Assembly (NCBI RefSeq): GCF_025972045.1
Contig: NZ_JAPDHX010000003.1
Coordinates: 310,001-374,000, forward strand
Length of the DNA stretch: 64,000 nucleotides
Reading direction: 5' to 3'
DNA from: Micropruina sonneratiae
Lineage (GTDB): Bacteria > Actinomycetota > Actinomycetes > Propionibacteriales > Propionibacteriaceae
The notes beneath the pieces are model-generated. The model made no database searches and had not been told where the DNA came from. It saw only the letters and a program-made list of their open reading frames with translations. This document shows, piece after piece, positions 8,139 through 16,112 of the stretch. The number at the start of each line of letters is the position of its first letter. Positions within the stretch are counted from its first letter, which is position 1. The position numbers were made by a program, and so were the translations under genes.

Positions 8139-8252
8139 GTCTCTCGGCTTGGACACGCCACGCCCGCGGCAGCCATGCGCTACCAGCACGCAGCGAAAGG
8201 TCGAGACCAAGCGATCGCGGCAGCCATGTCTCGCCTGGTGGAGGGCGGCTAG
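8139..8252 (+). pseudogene. C-terminal remnant of a second tyrosine integrase
   Basis: The frame reads VSRLGHATPAAAMRYQH and continues to a TAG at 8250. This is the integrase C-terminus with the conserved His of LGH and the nucleophilic Tyr of MRYQH. It closely parallels RLGHTTASMAMRYQH in the intact integrase at 4403 but differs throughout, so it is a different enzyme and not a recent copy. The upstream Arg and HxxR boxes are absent, so it is inactive. It marks an older insertion or an element end. Confidence 0.85.
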
Positions 8253-8296
8253 GTTCACCACTGGTATGGGCGCGCCGGATAGCCGTTGTCCCCCGC

Positions 8297-8455
8297 GTGG
8301 GTCTGGAGACCAAGCATGTCATCATCGTCGGGCCCGTCGAACCAGACCACTTTCGCCGTGACGCGACCAATAGAGAGCGGGTACTCGCGGAGTTCCGAAC
8401 CGTTGACCCAACGACCGGTTCTGCCGAATACCGTTCGTCGCCTGGTCGGCTTTGA
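8297..8455 (+). CDS. Possible 52-residue hypothetical protein or gene fragment
   Basis: From GTG 8297 a frame reads VGLETKHVIIVGPVEPDHF..., then ATNRERVLAEFR, ending at TGA 8453. The alternation of hydrophobic strand and charged helix looks coding. There is no convincing ribosome site and no homologue I recognise, so it may be a fragment left by the same rearrangements that broke its neighbours. Confidence 0.3.
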   Translation: MGLETKHVIIVGPVEPDHFRRDATNRERVLAEFRTVDPTTGSAEYRSSPGRL

Positions 8456-8493
8456 GCCGGCCTTTCGACCCTCAGGGAGGCATCGGCTCTGGT

Positions 8494-8559
8494 TCAGATT
8501 TCTCGGTTGGCGTAGAGGCGGGTGGAGATGATCGCCGAAAGTGCGAGGGCGGCGATTCC
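8494..8559 (-). pseudogene. Last transmembrane segment of a lost membrane protein
   Basis: The minus strand encodes GIAALALSAIISTRLYANRE before a stop at 8494. This looks like the final helix and short basic tail of a multi-pass transporter. Upstream on that strand the sequence becomes an antisense shadow of the TetR gene. The fragment ends exactly where the truncated TetR begins (about 8560), so one deletion probably removed the start of both genes. Assignment as a transporter is inference from hydrophobicity. Confidence 0.4.
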
Positions 8560-9048
8560 CGCGCCGCCCGCGCCGGTCTCACGGCCCGCACTTTCTTTCG
8601 GCACTTTGCCGACAAGCGCGAAGTTCTCTTCAACATCGAGACGGGTTTGCGGGAAGAGATGGCGCAGGCACTCGCCGCCGTGCCGGACGACGTGCCGCCG
8701 CTGGCCGCGGTGCTCCAGGCGTTCCGTTCCATGGCTCCCGGACTGGAGGAGGGTCGACGGCTCGCCGAGGTTCGGCACCGCGTCATCGCACAGACCCCGG
8801 CGCTGCGGGAACGGGAGTTGGCGAAGGCCGAAGCCATGAGCGTCATCGTCGCCGACGCGCTCCGTGCACGCGGCGTCCCCGACTGGCGAGCCGCTCTGCT
8901 GGCTCAGGTCGGCACCGCCGCGCTAGGGCACGTCATCCATACGTGGACGGCCGATCCATCGAGTGACTTCGACCCTCTGATCACCCGTGCATTCGAAGAG
9001 CTGCGTAGCTTCTCCGAAGCCTCCGAAACGACGAACACCCGCACCTGA
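8560..9048 (+). pseudogene. TetR/AcrR-family regulator lacking its N-terminus
   Basis: The recognisable part starts within the DNA-binding domain at AARAGLTARTFFRHFADKRE, the second half of the TetR helix-turn-helix. It continues through a normal ligand-binding domain to TGA 9046. The first helix and helix 2 (about 35 residues) are missing and replaced by unrelated, glycine-rich sequence in an open frame from 8452. A protein could be made from that frame, but its DNA binding should be lost. Confidence 0.7.
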
Positions 9049-9237
9049 GCCGCGTGACATCGTGCTACTGCACGAGATCGGTTCGGACCGTTGTCCGTCA
9101 AAGAGGCGGCGGGTTCCGGCCTCGCGGCGCTGCCAGGAGGGCTTGTTCGCGTGGGCATAACGGAGTCGTCGGCGAGCTAGCCGGAATCGACGGCGCCTGC
9201 CAGGCCACACGTCCCTTCTTCTGCGTCGCCGACGCGG

Positions 9238-9618
9238 TCATGTGTCGGCGGATACCCGTGTGATGCGGGCTATCCTCTCCCTCGATCGGTGCAGCACCTC
9301 GGATGAGAAGTACGGGTCCGCCGCGTACTTCCGGGCGAACGCGTCGTCGACGCGATCCCGAAGCGCCTCGTCGGTGACATGCTCGAAACGAACCTGGTGC
9401 GGAACCCGGCTCGTCTCTACGATCCCCGCGCGCTGTGACATCGCAGCAGCGAACCAGCGGGACGCCGGATTTGTGCTCCGGACGAACACAGCCTGATCCA
9501 CCACAGCGCTCCACACCCAGATCAGCGTTCCCGGTGTCGCGCCGTCCTCGCGGTAGGGCGCGATCTTGAAGTCGTCGCTGCCCTCGATGTGCCGCAGTTG
9601 GTCATCCGACCATGTCAT
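9238..9618 (-). CDS. DUF2255 family protein
   Basis: A 126-residue protein with the DUF2255 signature pattern WSDDQLRHIEGSDDFKIAP at the N-terminus, then FVRSTNPASRWFAA and a C-terminal KYAADPYF segment. The fold resembles small flavin-reductase or split-barrel-like proteins, and the function is unknown. Its ATG overlaps the stop of the upstream TetR gene (ATGA at 9615-9618), so the two are co-transcribed and coupled. The family is often found beside TetR regulators. Confidence 0.8.
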   Translation of the reverse strand: MTWSDDQLRHIEGSDDFKIAPYREDGATPGTLIWVWSAVVDQAVFVRSTNPASRWFAAAMSQRAGIVETSRVPHQVRFEHVTDEALRDRVDDAFARKYAADPYFSSEVLHRSRERIARITRVSADT

Positions 9619-10202
9619 GCGTCCCCCCTCGTCTCATTGTTCGTGCGGCACCCGACGAGCAGGCGGGCGACCATGTCCCTCGCCTCTGCCTGGCCGTAGT
9701 GGGCTCCGAGGATGCACAGGTTCCCAACGGCTCGCATCAGGGTGTGCGCGGTCACTCCCGGGTCGATCTCGCCGGCGGTCACACCGGCGTCGATCAGCGA
9801 TGCGCAGGCGGGAACGAGTTGGTCGAGCATCAGTCTGTGGAGGCTGATCAGGCTGGGGTCCTGGGATTGCAGAGCGACGCCGAGCCCGTGCTTGGTCACC
9901 AGGAACTCCACGAAGGCGTCGACCCATCGACTCAGCGCGACGGTGGAGGCGACGGGCTCCTGCAGGAGACTCGTGGCGAGGGCCCTGCATTCGTCGAGCT
10001 GGTGTCGGTACACGGAGGTGACCAGCTCCGCCCGGCTGGGGAAGTGCCGGTAGACGGTGCCGACGCCGACACCGGCGCGACTCGCGATGTCGCGGATCGG
10101 CGCCTGCACCCCCTGCTCCACGAACACGGCCGCCGCAGCGCTCAGTAGTGCTTCGCGGTTGCGTTCCACCCCGGCTTGGCGCGCGCCGGTCGACTCTGCC
10201 AT
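9615..10202 (-). CDS. TetR/AcrR-family transcriptional regulator
   Basis: A 195-residue repressor. The N-terminal helix-turn-helix runs about 18-62 (IRDIASRAGVGVGTVYRHFPS), followed by a C-terminal ligand-binding domain with a TetR_C-type SBD helix set. It is divergent from the alpha/beta hydrolase gene at 10304. Two perfect dyads sit in the shared promoter region and are its likely operators, implying control of both itself with DUF2255 and the hydrolase gene. Ligand unknown. Confidence 0.92.
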   Translation of the reverse strand: MAESTGARQAGVERNREALLSAAAAVFVEQGVQAPIRDIASRAGVGVGTVYRHFPSRAELVTSVYRHQLDECRALATSLLQEPVASTVALSRWVDAFVEFLVTKHGLGVALQSQDPSLISLHRLMLDQLVPACASLIDAGVTAGEIDPGVTAHTLMRAVGNLCILGAHYGQAEARDMVARLLVGCRTNNETRGDA

Positions 10203-10218
10203 GCCACCCTCCTTGCTC

Positions 10219-10260
10219 GCGGAACGATGTTCCGCTAACTTTGGCGGAACATCGTTCCGT
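10219..10260. promoter_or_regulatory. Tandem TetR operators in the divergent promoter region
   Basis: Two dyads, GCGGAAC-GAT-GTTCCGC (10219-10235) and GCGGAAC-ATC-GTTCCGT (10244-10260), lie 25 bp apart centre to centre. Each is symmetric on its own, the last base of the second being the only mismatch, and the two are also inverted copies of each other. The placement between the TetR gene and the hydrolase gene fits cooperative binding of two repressor dimers. Confidence 0.8.
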
Positions 10261-10303
10261 CAAAGTATGCCAGAAGGGCATCCACGGAGAAAGTAGTATC
10301 ACC

Positions 10304-11215
10304 ATGCCCACTCATCAGCTCGAACAGCAGATCGTCGCGGTCAAGCCCATCACCGTCCCCACGACGGGACGCGGCATCGACCTCCAGGTCAAGGTCACCG
10401 CCCCCGCCTCAGGCGAGAACCTCCCCCTGATCGTGTTCTCGCACGGCAACGCCTGGTCGATGGACGGCTACGAGCCCCTCGTCGATCAGTGGGCCGCAGC
10501 CGGGTTCGTCGTCGTGCAGCCGACGCACCTCGACTCCCGTCGCAACGGCATCGGATTCGACGACCCCCGGTTCGGCACGATCTGGCGCGTCCGCATCGCC
10601 GACCTGCACTCCGTCCTCGACAACCTCGACGACATCCTGGCCCGGGCTGGAGGTTTGGACGGCCGAATCGACCGCTCCCGTATCGCCGCCGTCGGGCACT
10701 CGTGGGGCGGGCAGACCGTCGGCACGCTCCTGGGTGCGCGCGTATTCGATGCAGAGGGTCAGCCCGGAGAGGACTTCTCTCACCCGGCCGTGAAGGCAGG
10801 AGTGGTCATCGCCGCCACCGGGACCGGCGACACCCTCACCCCCTTCGCGCTCGAGCACCTGTCCTTCATGAAGCCGGACTACTCCACCATGACCGGCCTC
10901 GCGCTCGTCGTCGCCGGCGGGAAGGACCAGTCGGCCATGTCCACCCGCGGACCGGACTGGTTCACCGACGCCTACCACCTCAGCCCGACCCCCAAGAGCC
11001 TCCTCACCATCGCCGATGGCGAGCACACCCTCGGCGGCATCGCGGGCGAGAAGGTCGCCGAGACCACCGACGAGGACCCGGTCCGCGTCGCCCTGGTCGC
11101 AGATGCTGTCGCCTCCTACCTGCTTGACGCCTTCGACCTCGACGGTGCGGCATGGGGAAGTCTTCGCGACCGGGCCGCCGCCAGCGAAGGCCTCTACAGC
11201 ATCGACAGCAAGTAG
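10304..11215 (+). CDS. Alpha/beta hydrolase, chlorophyllase/dienelactone-like
   Basis: A 303-residue serine hydrolase. HGNAW after IVFS forms the oxyanion region, and the nucleophile Ser is in GHSWGG at about residue 130. A C-terminal GEH about 240 supplies the likely catalytic His. The start at 10304 is chosen because GGAGA precedes it and the family N-terminus begins there; longer frames run into the operators. It is divergent from the TetR gene and followed by a second hydrolase. Substrate unknown; an ester or lactone xenobiotic is plausible. Confidence 0.85.
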   Translation: MPTHQLEQQIVAVKPITVPTTGRGIDLQVKVTAPASGENLPLIVFSHGNAWSMDGYEPLVDQWAAAGFVVVQPTHLDSRRNGIGFDDPRFGTIWRVRIADLHSVLDNLDDILARAGGLDGRIDRSRIAAVGHSWGGQTVGTLLGARVFDAEGQPGEDFSHPAVKAGVVIAATGTGDTLTPFALEHLSFMKPDYSTMTGLALVVAGGKDQSAMSTRGPDWFTDAYHLSPTPKSLLTIADGEHTLGGIAGEKVAETTDEDPVRVALVADAVASYLLDAFDLDGAAWGSLRDRAAASEGLYSIDSK

Positions 11216-11335
11216 TGCGCACCGGAGCAGAGCGGAGCGGTTCGGTCAGCCGACAGCCGCCTCGCCGCTTGTCATCAGCATCATCGCCGCCGCCGGCGGC
11301 ATAGTGCGGATGGATCCGATCAGAAGGAGCAGTTC

Positions 11336-12115
11336 ATGACCACCGATACCACCCTTACCATCACAACCTCCGCTGGCCAGGTCCCGGTCACGATCGGCGA
11401 ACGCGGCAGCGGGCGCACCGTGCTCATCCTGCACGGTGGCGCCGGACCGGCATCTGTCACGGGTTTCGCCGGCCTACTCGCCGAACACATCGGTGCTCGC
11501 GTCATCACGCCCACCCATCCCGGCTTCGGAGGTATGCCTCGCCCCGAGGCGCTGACAACAATTGCCGGGCTTGCCGAGCTCTACGCCGGTCTGCTCGACG
11601 CGCTCGACATCGATGACGCCACCGTGATCGGCAACTCGCTCGGCGGCTGGATCACCGCCGAGATCGCCCTCCGCCACTCGCCCCGTGTGGGCCGCGTCGC
11701 ACTCGTCGACGCCGTCGGCATCGACGTGCCGGAGCACCCCGTAGCCGACTTCTTCGCCCTCACCCCGACACAGATCGCCGAGCACAGCTACTTCGACCCG
11801 TCGAAGGCTGTAATCCCCGACCTCTCGACACTGCCACCGGCCGCGCGGCAGATCGCACTCGGCAACCGCGACGCCCTCGCCACCTACGGCGGCAGCATGA
11901 GCGACGCGGGACTTCTCACACGCCTCCCTTCGATTGACGTGCCCGCACTCGTCCTATGGGGCGAGGCGGATCGGATCGCAGACTCTGACTACGGCCGCGC
12001 GTATGCCGAAGCGATCCCCGGCGCTCAGTTCGTGCTCCTCAAGGGGACAGGGCACGTGCCGCAGATCGAGACACCCGAAACCCTGCTGGATGCGCTGCAA
12101 GGATTCGTCGCGTAA
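11336..12115 (+). CDS. Alpha/beta hydrolase
   Basis: A 259-residue hydrolase of the usual fold. HGGAGP (about 33) is the oxyanion loop, Ser is in GNSLGGW (about 100), Asp in WGEADRI (about 210) and His in GTGHVPQIE (about 240). AAGGAGCAG precedes the ATG at 11336. It lies 120 bp after the first hydrolase and may share its TetR control. Close to the meta-cleavage-hydrolase/haloperoxidase group by motif, but substrate cannot be told. Confidence 0.88.
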   Translation: MTTDTTLTITTSAGQVPVTIGERGSGRTVLILHGGAGPASVTGFAGLLAEHIGARVITPTHPGFGGMPRPEALTTIAGLAELYAGLLDALDIDDATVIGNSLGGWITAEIALRHSPRVGRVALVDAVGIDVPEHPVADFFALTPTQIAEHSYFDPSKAVIPDLSTLPPAARQIALGNRDALATYGGSMSDAGLLTRLPSIDVPALVLWGEADRIADSDYGRAYAEAIPGAQFVLLKGTGHVPQIETPETLLDALQGFVA

Positions 12116-12126
12116 GGCCGGGCGAT

Positions 12127-13245
12127 TCAACCGAAAGGACGAAGTTCTGGCTGCCGCCAGAGGTTGGCACGGAGCGCGCAGGCTGCCTGTCCCGGTACGA
12201 CGCCATTTCCAAGTGCGGTGAGTTGTTGGACGTGCGTCAAGCCGAGCAACGGGTTCGTCACCCAGCCCTCATCAAGACTCATGAGCCATTCCACGAAGAT
12301 AGGTGAAGGTCGTGGCCCTGCATCCTCGTTCAGGACGGTAGGCGCTGGGGCGGAGCGTCCGACGACCTGTTCCCATCGGCTAATCGCTGCGGCGTAGCGT
12401 CCCCAGCGTCGAAGAACTCCTCGATCAGCGCGAACGTCGCCTCCGGGGAGGGTTGGCGTCCGTGCTTGGTGACGAGGTCGAACACCTGGTGGCTCAGGGC
12501 GATAGTTCCGCGACGTGTTCGCACCTGGTCCAACGTCTCGCCACCCCTCGCCGAGTCGGATGCGAGGGGGGTGCGGAACAGTGTGATGGGCGAGGACAAA
12601 GATGCGGAACCGAGGATGGGGTGCGCCGATTGCGGAAGCGGGTAGGCCGATCCATCGCGCGTCGTACCGGAGATCGGCCAGGTCTCCGAGTACGGCGCCA
12701 AGCGCCCGTAGAGGTCGGGCTGGCTGGTCTCCCAGACCCCACGGGTCGGGTTCCAGACCGCGAAGGGTTGCGTCCTCGGGGGTTGCGGCTGAGGGGTTGT
12801 GTCGCTCATCGTCGTCTCCTTCCGAGCTCGGGCGGATCGCGGGTGCGGAGAGCAGCCCGCGGACGTTCTCGATGACGACCCACTCGGGTTGCAGCGCCTC
12901 AACCGCTGTCGCCATGTGCGCCCACAGGCCCGAGCGGGTACCGGGCACGAGTCCGGCCATCTTCCCAACCGTCGATACGTCCTGGCAGGGGAACCCGCCG
13001 CAGAGCACGTCGACCGGCTCGACGGCGCTCCAGTCGATGGCAGTGATGTCTCCGAGGTTCGGAGCGTCGGGCCAATGGTGGGCGAAGACGCGAGCGACGG
13101 GCTCGTTGATCTCGGAGAACCAGATCGTGCGGGCGTCGAACACCTGCTCTACGGCGAGGTCGAGTCCGCCGTAGCCGGAGAACAGCGACCCGACCCGCAG
13201 ACGGCGGTCAGTGCTCTCGTCGCGTTCGTCGTTCGGCTCGCGCAT
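12127..13245 (-). CDS. DNA (cytosine-5) methyltransferase with an out-of-frame target-recognition region
   Basis: A 372-residue frame with the C5 motifs in order: motif I SLFSGYGGLDLA, motif IV GGFPCQDVS with catalytic Cys, motif VI ENVRG, motif VIII PHPRFRIF and motif X ALGNGVVPGQ. Between VIII and X (about 12605-12400) the in-frame residues are proline/arginine-rich. Another minus frame carries sensible sequence instead (LFRTPLASDSARGGE, then LSHQVFDLVTKHG, then FALIEEFFDAG). Good sequence resumes in the first frame at WGRYAAAISRWE. So two compensating indels scramble the target-recognition domain. The catalytic core is intact but specificity is doubtful. Phage-type enzyme; no partner nuclease is adjacent. 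Confidence 0.8.
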   Translation of the reverse strand: MREPNDERDESTDRRLRVGSLFSGYGGLDLAVEQVFDARTIWFSEINEPVARVFAHHWPDAPNLGDITAIDWSAVEPVDVLCGGFPCQDVSTVGKMAGLVPGTRSGLWAHMATAVEALQPEWVVIENVRGLLSAPAIRPSSEGDDDERHNPSAATPEDATLRGLEPDPWGLGDQPARPLRALGAVLGDLADLRYDARWIGLPASAIGAPHPRFRIFVLAHHTVPHPPRIRLGEGWRDVGPGANTSRNYRPEPPGVRPRHQARTPTLPGGDVRADRGVLRRWGRYAAAISRWEQVVGRSAPAPTVLNEDAGPRPSPIFVEWLMSLDEGWVTNPLLGLTHVQQLTALGNGVVPGQAACALRANLWRQPELRPFG

Positions 13246-13500
13246 GAGGACTCCGGCAGATCGGTGACCCCGGGCCGTCGTCCATTCGTGAACTCGGCTC
13301 CGGGCTGGTCACCTGCCAGGTGCTCGCGCCGCCTCCCGCACCGGCCTCACCCGAGACGGCCCGGTCCCTCCCGAGCCGTCGTCTCCGCGGCCTCACCCCA
13401 GAGCCACCACGCCTCTTGCAGGTCGAGGTTGAGCCCGCCTCCGCGGGCTGTCGCTCAGCGCGGTGGCGAATAATGCCCAGGGCGGCGGAAGGCCGATACC

Positions 13501-13683
13501 TTGGGGAACGTGCTGCACTTACTCGTTGACACGTCGACCTGGCTCGATCTGTGCAAGCGGCGAGACGGACAGCGGTGGATCGTTGCCCTTCGTCTCCTGG
13601 TTCATCAGCGGGACGTTGAACTCCTCGTTCCCGAACTCGTGATTGAAGAGTTCGAGCGGAATCGGGAACGGATCGGGGCATGA
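13501..13683 (+). pseudogene. Truncated PIN-like ribonuclease toxin
   Basis: Residues LLVDTSTWLDL form the first acidic strand of a PIN domain, and LLVPELVIEEFERNRERI the second conserved helix. The frame stops after 60 residues at 13681, whereas PIN-like proteins of this kind (DUF4935-type) need at least 120, including further Asp residues. The toxin is therefore incomplete. It can start at TTG 13501 or GTG 13510. No intact antitoxin lies beside it. The 255 bp before it hold nothing I can assign. Confidence 0.6.
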
Positions 13684-13818
13684 CCCCAATGAAGCGTCAA
13701 CGCGATAAAGCGTGAGAGGCCGGCCGCCGCGTCCGCGCCGATGATGACGCCATGCTGCGGCGTCCTGGCCACCAAGAGACCAGGCCCAGCTGATCGAGGA
13801 GACGCTCGCAGCCGACGC

Positions 13819-13946
13819 AAGGCTGAGTTCTGGGCTGCGCTCGAGGCTGAGACCCCCGACCACGAGATCTGGACGAGCTGTCCGAAGCGGATGCGGCTTT
13901 CGCCGCTGACATCCCGAGGCTCGGCCTCCACCGTGGCGATGTGTGA
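13819..13946 (+). pseudogene. Short frameshifted gene remnant
   Basis: One frame reads KAEFWAALEAETPDH. After a shift near 13865 another continues DLDELSEADAAFAADIPRL to a TGA at 13944. Together they resemble the C-terminus of a small acidic helical protein. I do not know the family; an antitoxin partner of the adjacent broken PIN protein is possible but unproven. Apart from this, 13684-14089 contains no supported gene. Confidence 0.3.
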
Positions 13947-14089
13947 GCAGGTGAAGTCCCGGTCGATCAACCGCGTCACCCGCGTTGATCGGACGCCTTA
14001 CCCGGTGGGTCAGGTTGATCAGGTGCCCAGATCCTCGCCCTGCTCACGGCGGCCGGTGAATGTGTACCCGAACCTCGCTCGCTCGGGGG

Positions 14090-14602
14090 TCAGTCGTCGC
14101 TCAGGTGCCTCTCGGCGATCAGATGTGCGATTGCCTCTGCCGTCTCGGGCGAGGCTGCCCGGGTGAGCGCCAGTGCGATGCCGTGCAGTTGGATGACCTG
14201 CTCGCGGGTGAGCACGTCGAAGACGAGTCGCCTGGCTTCCCGGACGTGGTCGGGAGCGGCCGCTTCGAGCGCTGCCAAGCCCCGATCGGTGAGTACGAGC
14301 TCGGTGGAGCGTGGTTCGCCCACGAGCGCCCGGCGCCGCAGCAGGCCGGCGCACTCCAGCCGGCTCGCGGCGTGCGACAGTCGTGAGAGGGAGCCGCCCG
14401 ACAGTGTCGAGAGTCGGCTCATCTGCAGGGCGCGGTCCGGCGCGTCGGCGAGCTGCGCCAGGATCGAGTACTCGAAGAAGTTCACCCCCGAATCCCGCTT
14501 GAGCTGGGCGTCGATGGCCGGAGGCACGCTCATCACCATCCCGATCAATGCCAGCCAGGCTCGCATTTCCGCCTTGTCCAGCCACGGTGCGGGTTCGCTC
14601 AC
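14090..14602 (-). CDS. MarR-family transcriptional regulator
   Basis: A 170-residue winged-helix repressor. A dimerisation helix is followed by LKRDSGVNFFEYSILAQL, the recognition region LSTLSGGSLSRLSHAASRLE (about 75-95) and wing LVGEPRSTELVLTDRG. The GTG at 14602 gives the natural N-terminus; an ATG at 14647 would overlap the operator. It is divergent from the azoreductase-like gene, and two identical dyads lie in between. Confidence 0.9.
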   Translation of the reverse strand: MSEPAPWLDKAEMRAWLALIGMVMSVPPAIDAQLKRDSGVNFFEYSILAQLADAPDRALQMSRLSTLSGGSLSRLSHAASRLECAGLLRRRALVGEPRSTELVLTDRGLAALEAAAPDHVREARRLVFDVLTREQVIQLHGIALALTRAASPETAEAIAHLIAERHLSDD

Positions 14603-14617
14603 CCCGCCATCGTAGGA

Positions 14618-14664
14618 ACTTGAACATTCAAGTGCTAGGTGCAACAATCTTATTGAACATTCAA
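14618..14664. promoter_or_regulatory. Paired MarR operators
   Basis: ACTTGAA-CA-TTCAAGT (14618-14633) is a perfect dyad. TTGAACATTCAA recurs at 14653-14664 with the same centre sequence. Centres are 33 bp apart, about three helical turns. They lie between the MarR gene and the oxidoreductase gene and probably control both. Confidence 0.78.
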
Positions 14665-14690
14665 GTCCAAGCTTTCAGGAGGCACCTCTC

Positions 14691-15347
14691 ATGTCCGTTC
14701 TGAGGATCGATGCCAGCATCCAGGGTGCGCGCTCGGCCAGCTCCGAACTCGCCGACATCACCGAAGCCGCGTGGCTCGCCACACGTCCCGACACCACCTT
14801 CGTGCGGCGTCACCTGGGCAATGAGCCCCTGCCCGCCGACGCCTGGGCTGCCGCAGTGCATGCGGGCTTCCTTCCCGACGAACAGTGGACGAGCGCCCAA
14901 CGCGAGGCCGTCGCGCTGGCGCGCACCCTGGCCGACGAGTTGCGTCGGTCAGAGGGCGCGATCCTGGCGCTGCCGCTGTACAACTGGGGCGTCTCGCAGC
15001 ATGCGAAGACGTGGTTCGATCTGGCCATGGCCGGCGGCGTGAACGGTGAGCGGCTGCTCGACGGCAAGCCCGCGATCGTGCTCACCACCCGCGGCGGCGG
15101 CTATGCGCCAGGTACGCCCCGGGAGGGCTGGGACCACAACACCGGCTACCTGCGGCGGGTCATCGGTGACGTCTGGGGTGCCGATGTGATCCTGGTCGAG
15201 CGCGAGCTGACCCTCGCCGGCGTCAACCCGGCCATGGATTCCCTGCGCGGGATCGCCGACGCGCAGAAGCAGGCCGCTCTCGAGGCGTCCGACAGGGCCG
15301 GCCGCGAGGCGGCCGCCGCAGTCGAGAGCGGTCGGCAGGCGGCCTGA
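14691..15347 (+). CDS. FMN-dependent NADH-azoreductase-like oxidoreductase
   Basis: A 218-residue flavodoxin-fold protein of the AzoR/NAD(P)H dehydrogenase (quinone) group. The N-terminal phosphate-binding stretch is IDASIQGARSASSELAD, and PLYNWGVSQHAKTWFD (about 100) matches the PMYNF..P...K.WID core that contacts FMN. A GG-rich loop TTRGGGY follows. CAGGAGG precedes the ATG. With the divergent MarR regulator this is the usual quinone- or electrophile-responsive pair. The protein reduces quinones or azo compounds using NAD(P)H. Confidence 0.85.
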   Translation: MSVLRIDASIQGARSASSELADITEAAWLATRPDTTFVRRHLGNEPLPADAWAAAVHAGFLPDEQWTSAQREAVALARTLADELRRSEGAILALPLYNWGVSQHAKTWFDLAMAGGVNGERLLDGKPAIVLTTRGGGYAPGTPREGWDHNTGYLRRVIGDVWGADVILVERELTLAGVNPAMDSLRGIADAQKQAALEASDRAGREAAAAVESGRQAA

Positions 15348-15418
15348 TCCGCGCGGCTGAGGCGACGCAGCGGCATCCATGGAACAGATCCCTCCGCCGT
15401 TTCAGCGCAACGCCGTCC

Positions 15419-15901
15419 TCAGCGCTGAACCTCGTCGGGTTCCATCATGAATTCCCACGCGAGTCCGTGCGCCCGCACCACCAGCAGAATCAAGGCGACC
15501 GCGGCACTCTGCAGCGGCGTCCCGCCGATGACGGACGCCACGCCCGGCACGAGCGCGAGCACGACGATCGCCGCGTAGAGCACGGCCACCACCCAACGGA
15601 ACCGGCGGAACGGTCCTCGCGTCGGGCTGCGGTCCGCGCCGAGCAGCCGGGCGGTGTTCACCAAGCCGACGATGGCCGCGGCGGTGAAACTCGAGCGCCA
15701 GATGAACGGGTTGGTTGCGTCCACCTGCGCGAACGTGCTCATCAGGCCTGGCAGTAGGAACGACAGGTACACGCCGCCCGACAGCCGGCGCCTGGTGGGG
15801 TCGGTCTTCCACTCGGGGTGGCGTTGGATCACTGTCCACCACAACCCGACCAGGGTGAAGCAGGTCACCGACATCAGCGAGTAGAAGGCCGACAGGTCCA
15901 T
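15419..15901 (-). CDS. Four-helix integral membrane protein of unknown function
   Basis: A 160-residue protein with four hydrophobic segments: FYSLMSVTCFTLVGLWW, VYLSFLLPGLMSTFA, VVAVLYAAIVVLALVPG and LQSAAVALILLVVRAHG. The ATG at 15901 is preferred over an upstream in-frame one because the first helix follows directly. I recognise no family. It stands between the azoreductase and PhzF genes with no evident link. Confidence 0.7.
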   Translation of the reverse strand: MDLSAFYSLMSVTCFTLVGLWWTVIQRHPEWKTDPTRRRLSGGVYLSFLLPGLMSTFAQVDATNPFIWRSSFTAAAIVGLVNTARLLGADRSPTRGPFRRFRWVVAVLYAAIVVLALVPGVASVIGGTPLQSAAVALILLVVRAHGLAWEFMMEPDEVQR

Positions 15902-16112
15902 GGGCTCAGTCCTCACCGGTGCGATTCGGGTCTCGAGCGTCGTTGATCAAACCGGCCCCTACAGGGGTGGGCCGTCGCGGCCGAGCACACACCCGCCAAC
16001 CTAGGCACGAACCCACAAGGCCGGGAAGCGGTACTTCTACTGAGGTGGGGGCGCCTGCGGCCCGCCCCGCGCCAGGGTGCGGTCACCGGCTCGCGAGTCG
16101 GCTTCGGCCGAT

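Noticed and set aside
4253-14100. A downstream copy of the tRNA-Pro 3' end that would mark the far attachment site
   Set aside because: I looked by eye for GAGTCCTGTCGCCCCGACCA and saw no copy beyond the tRNA itself. A computed search may find a diverged one, so the boundary is left open.
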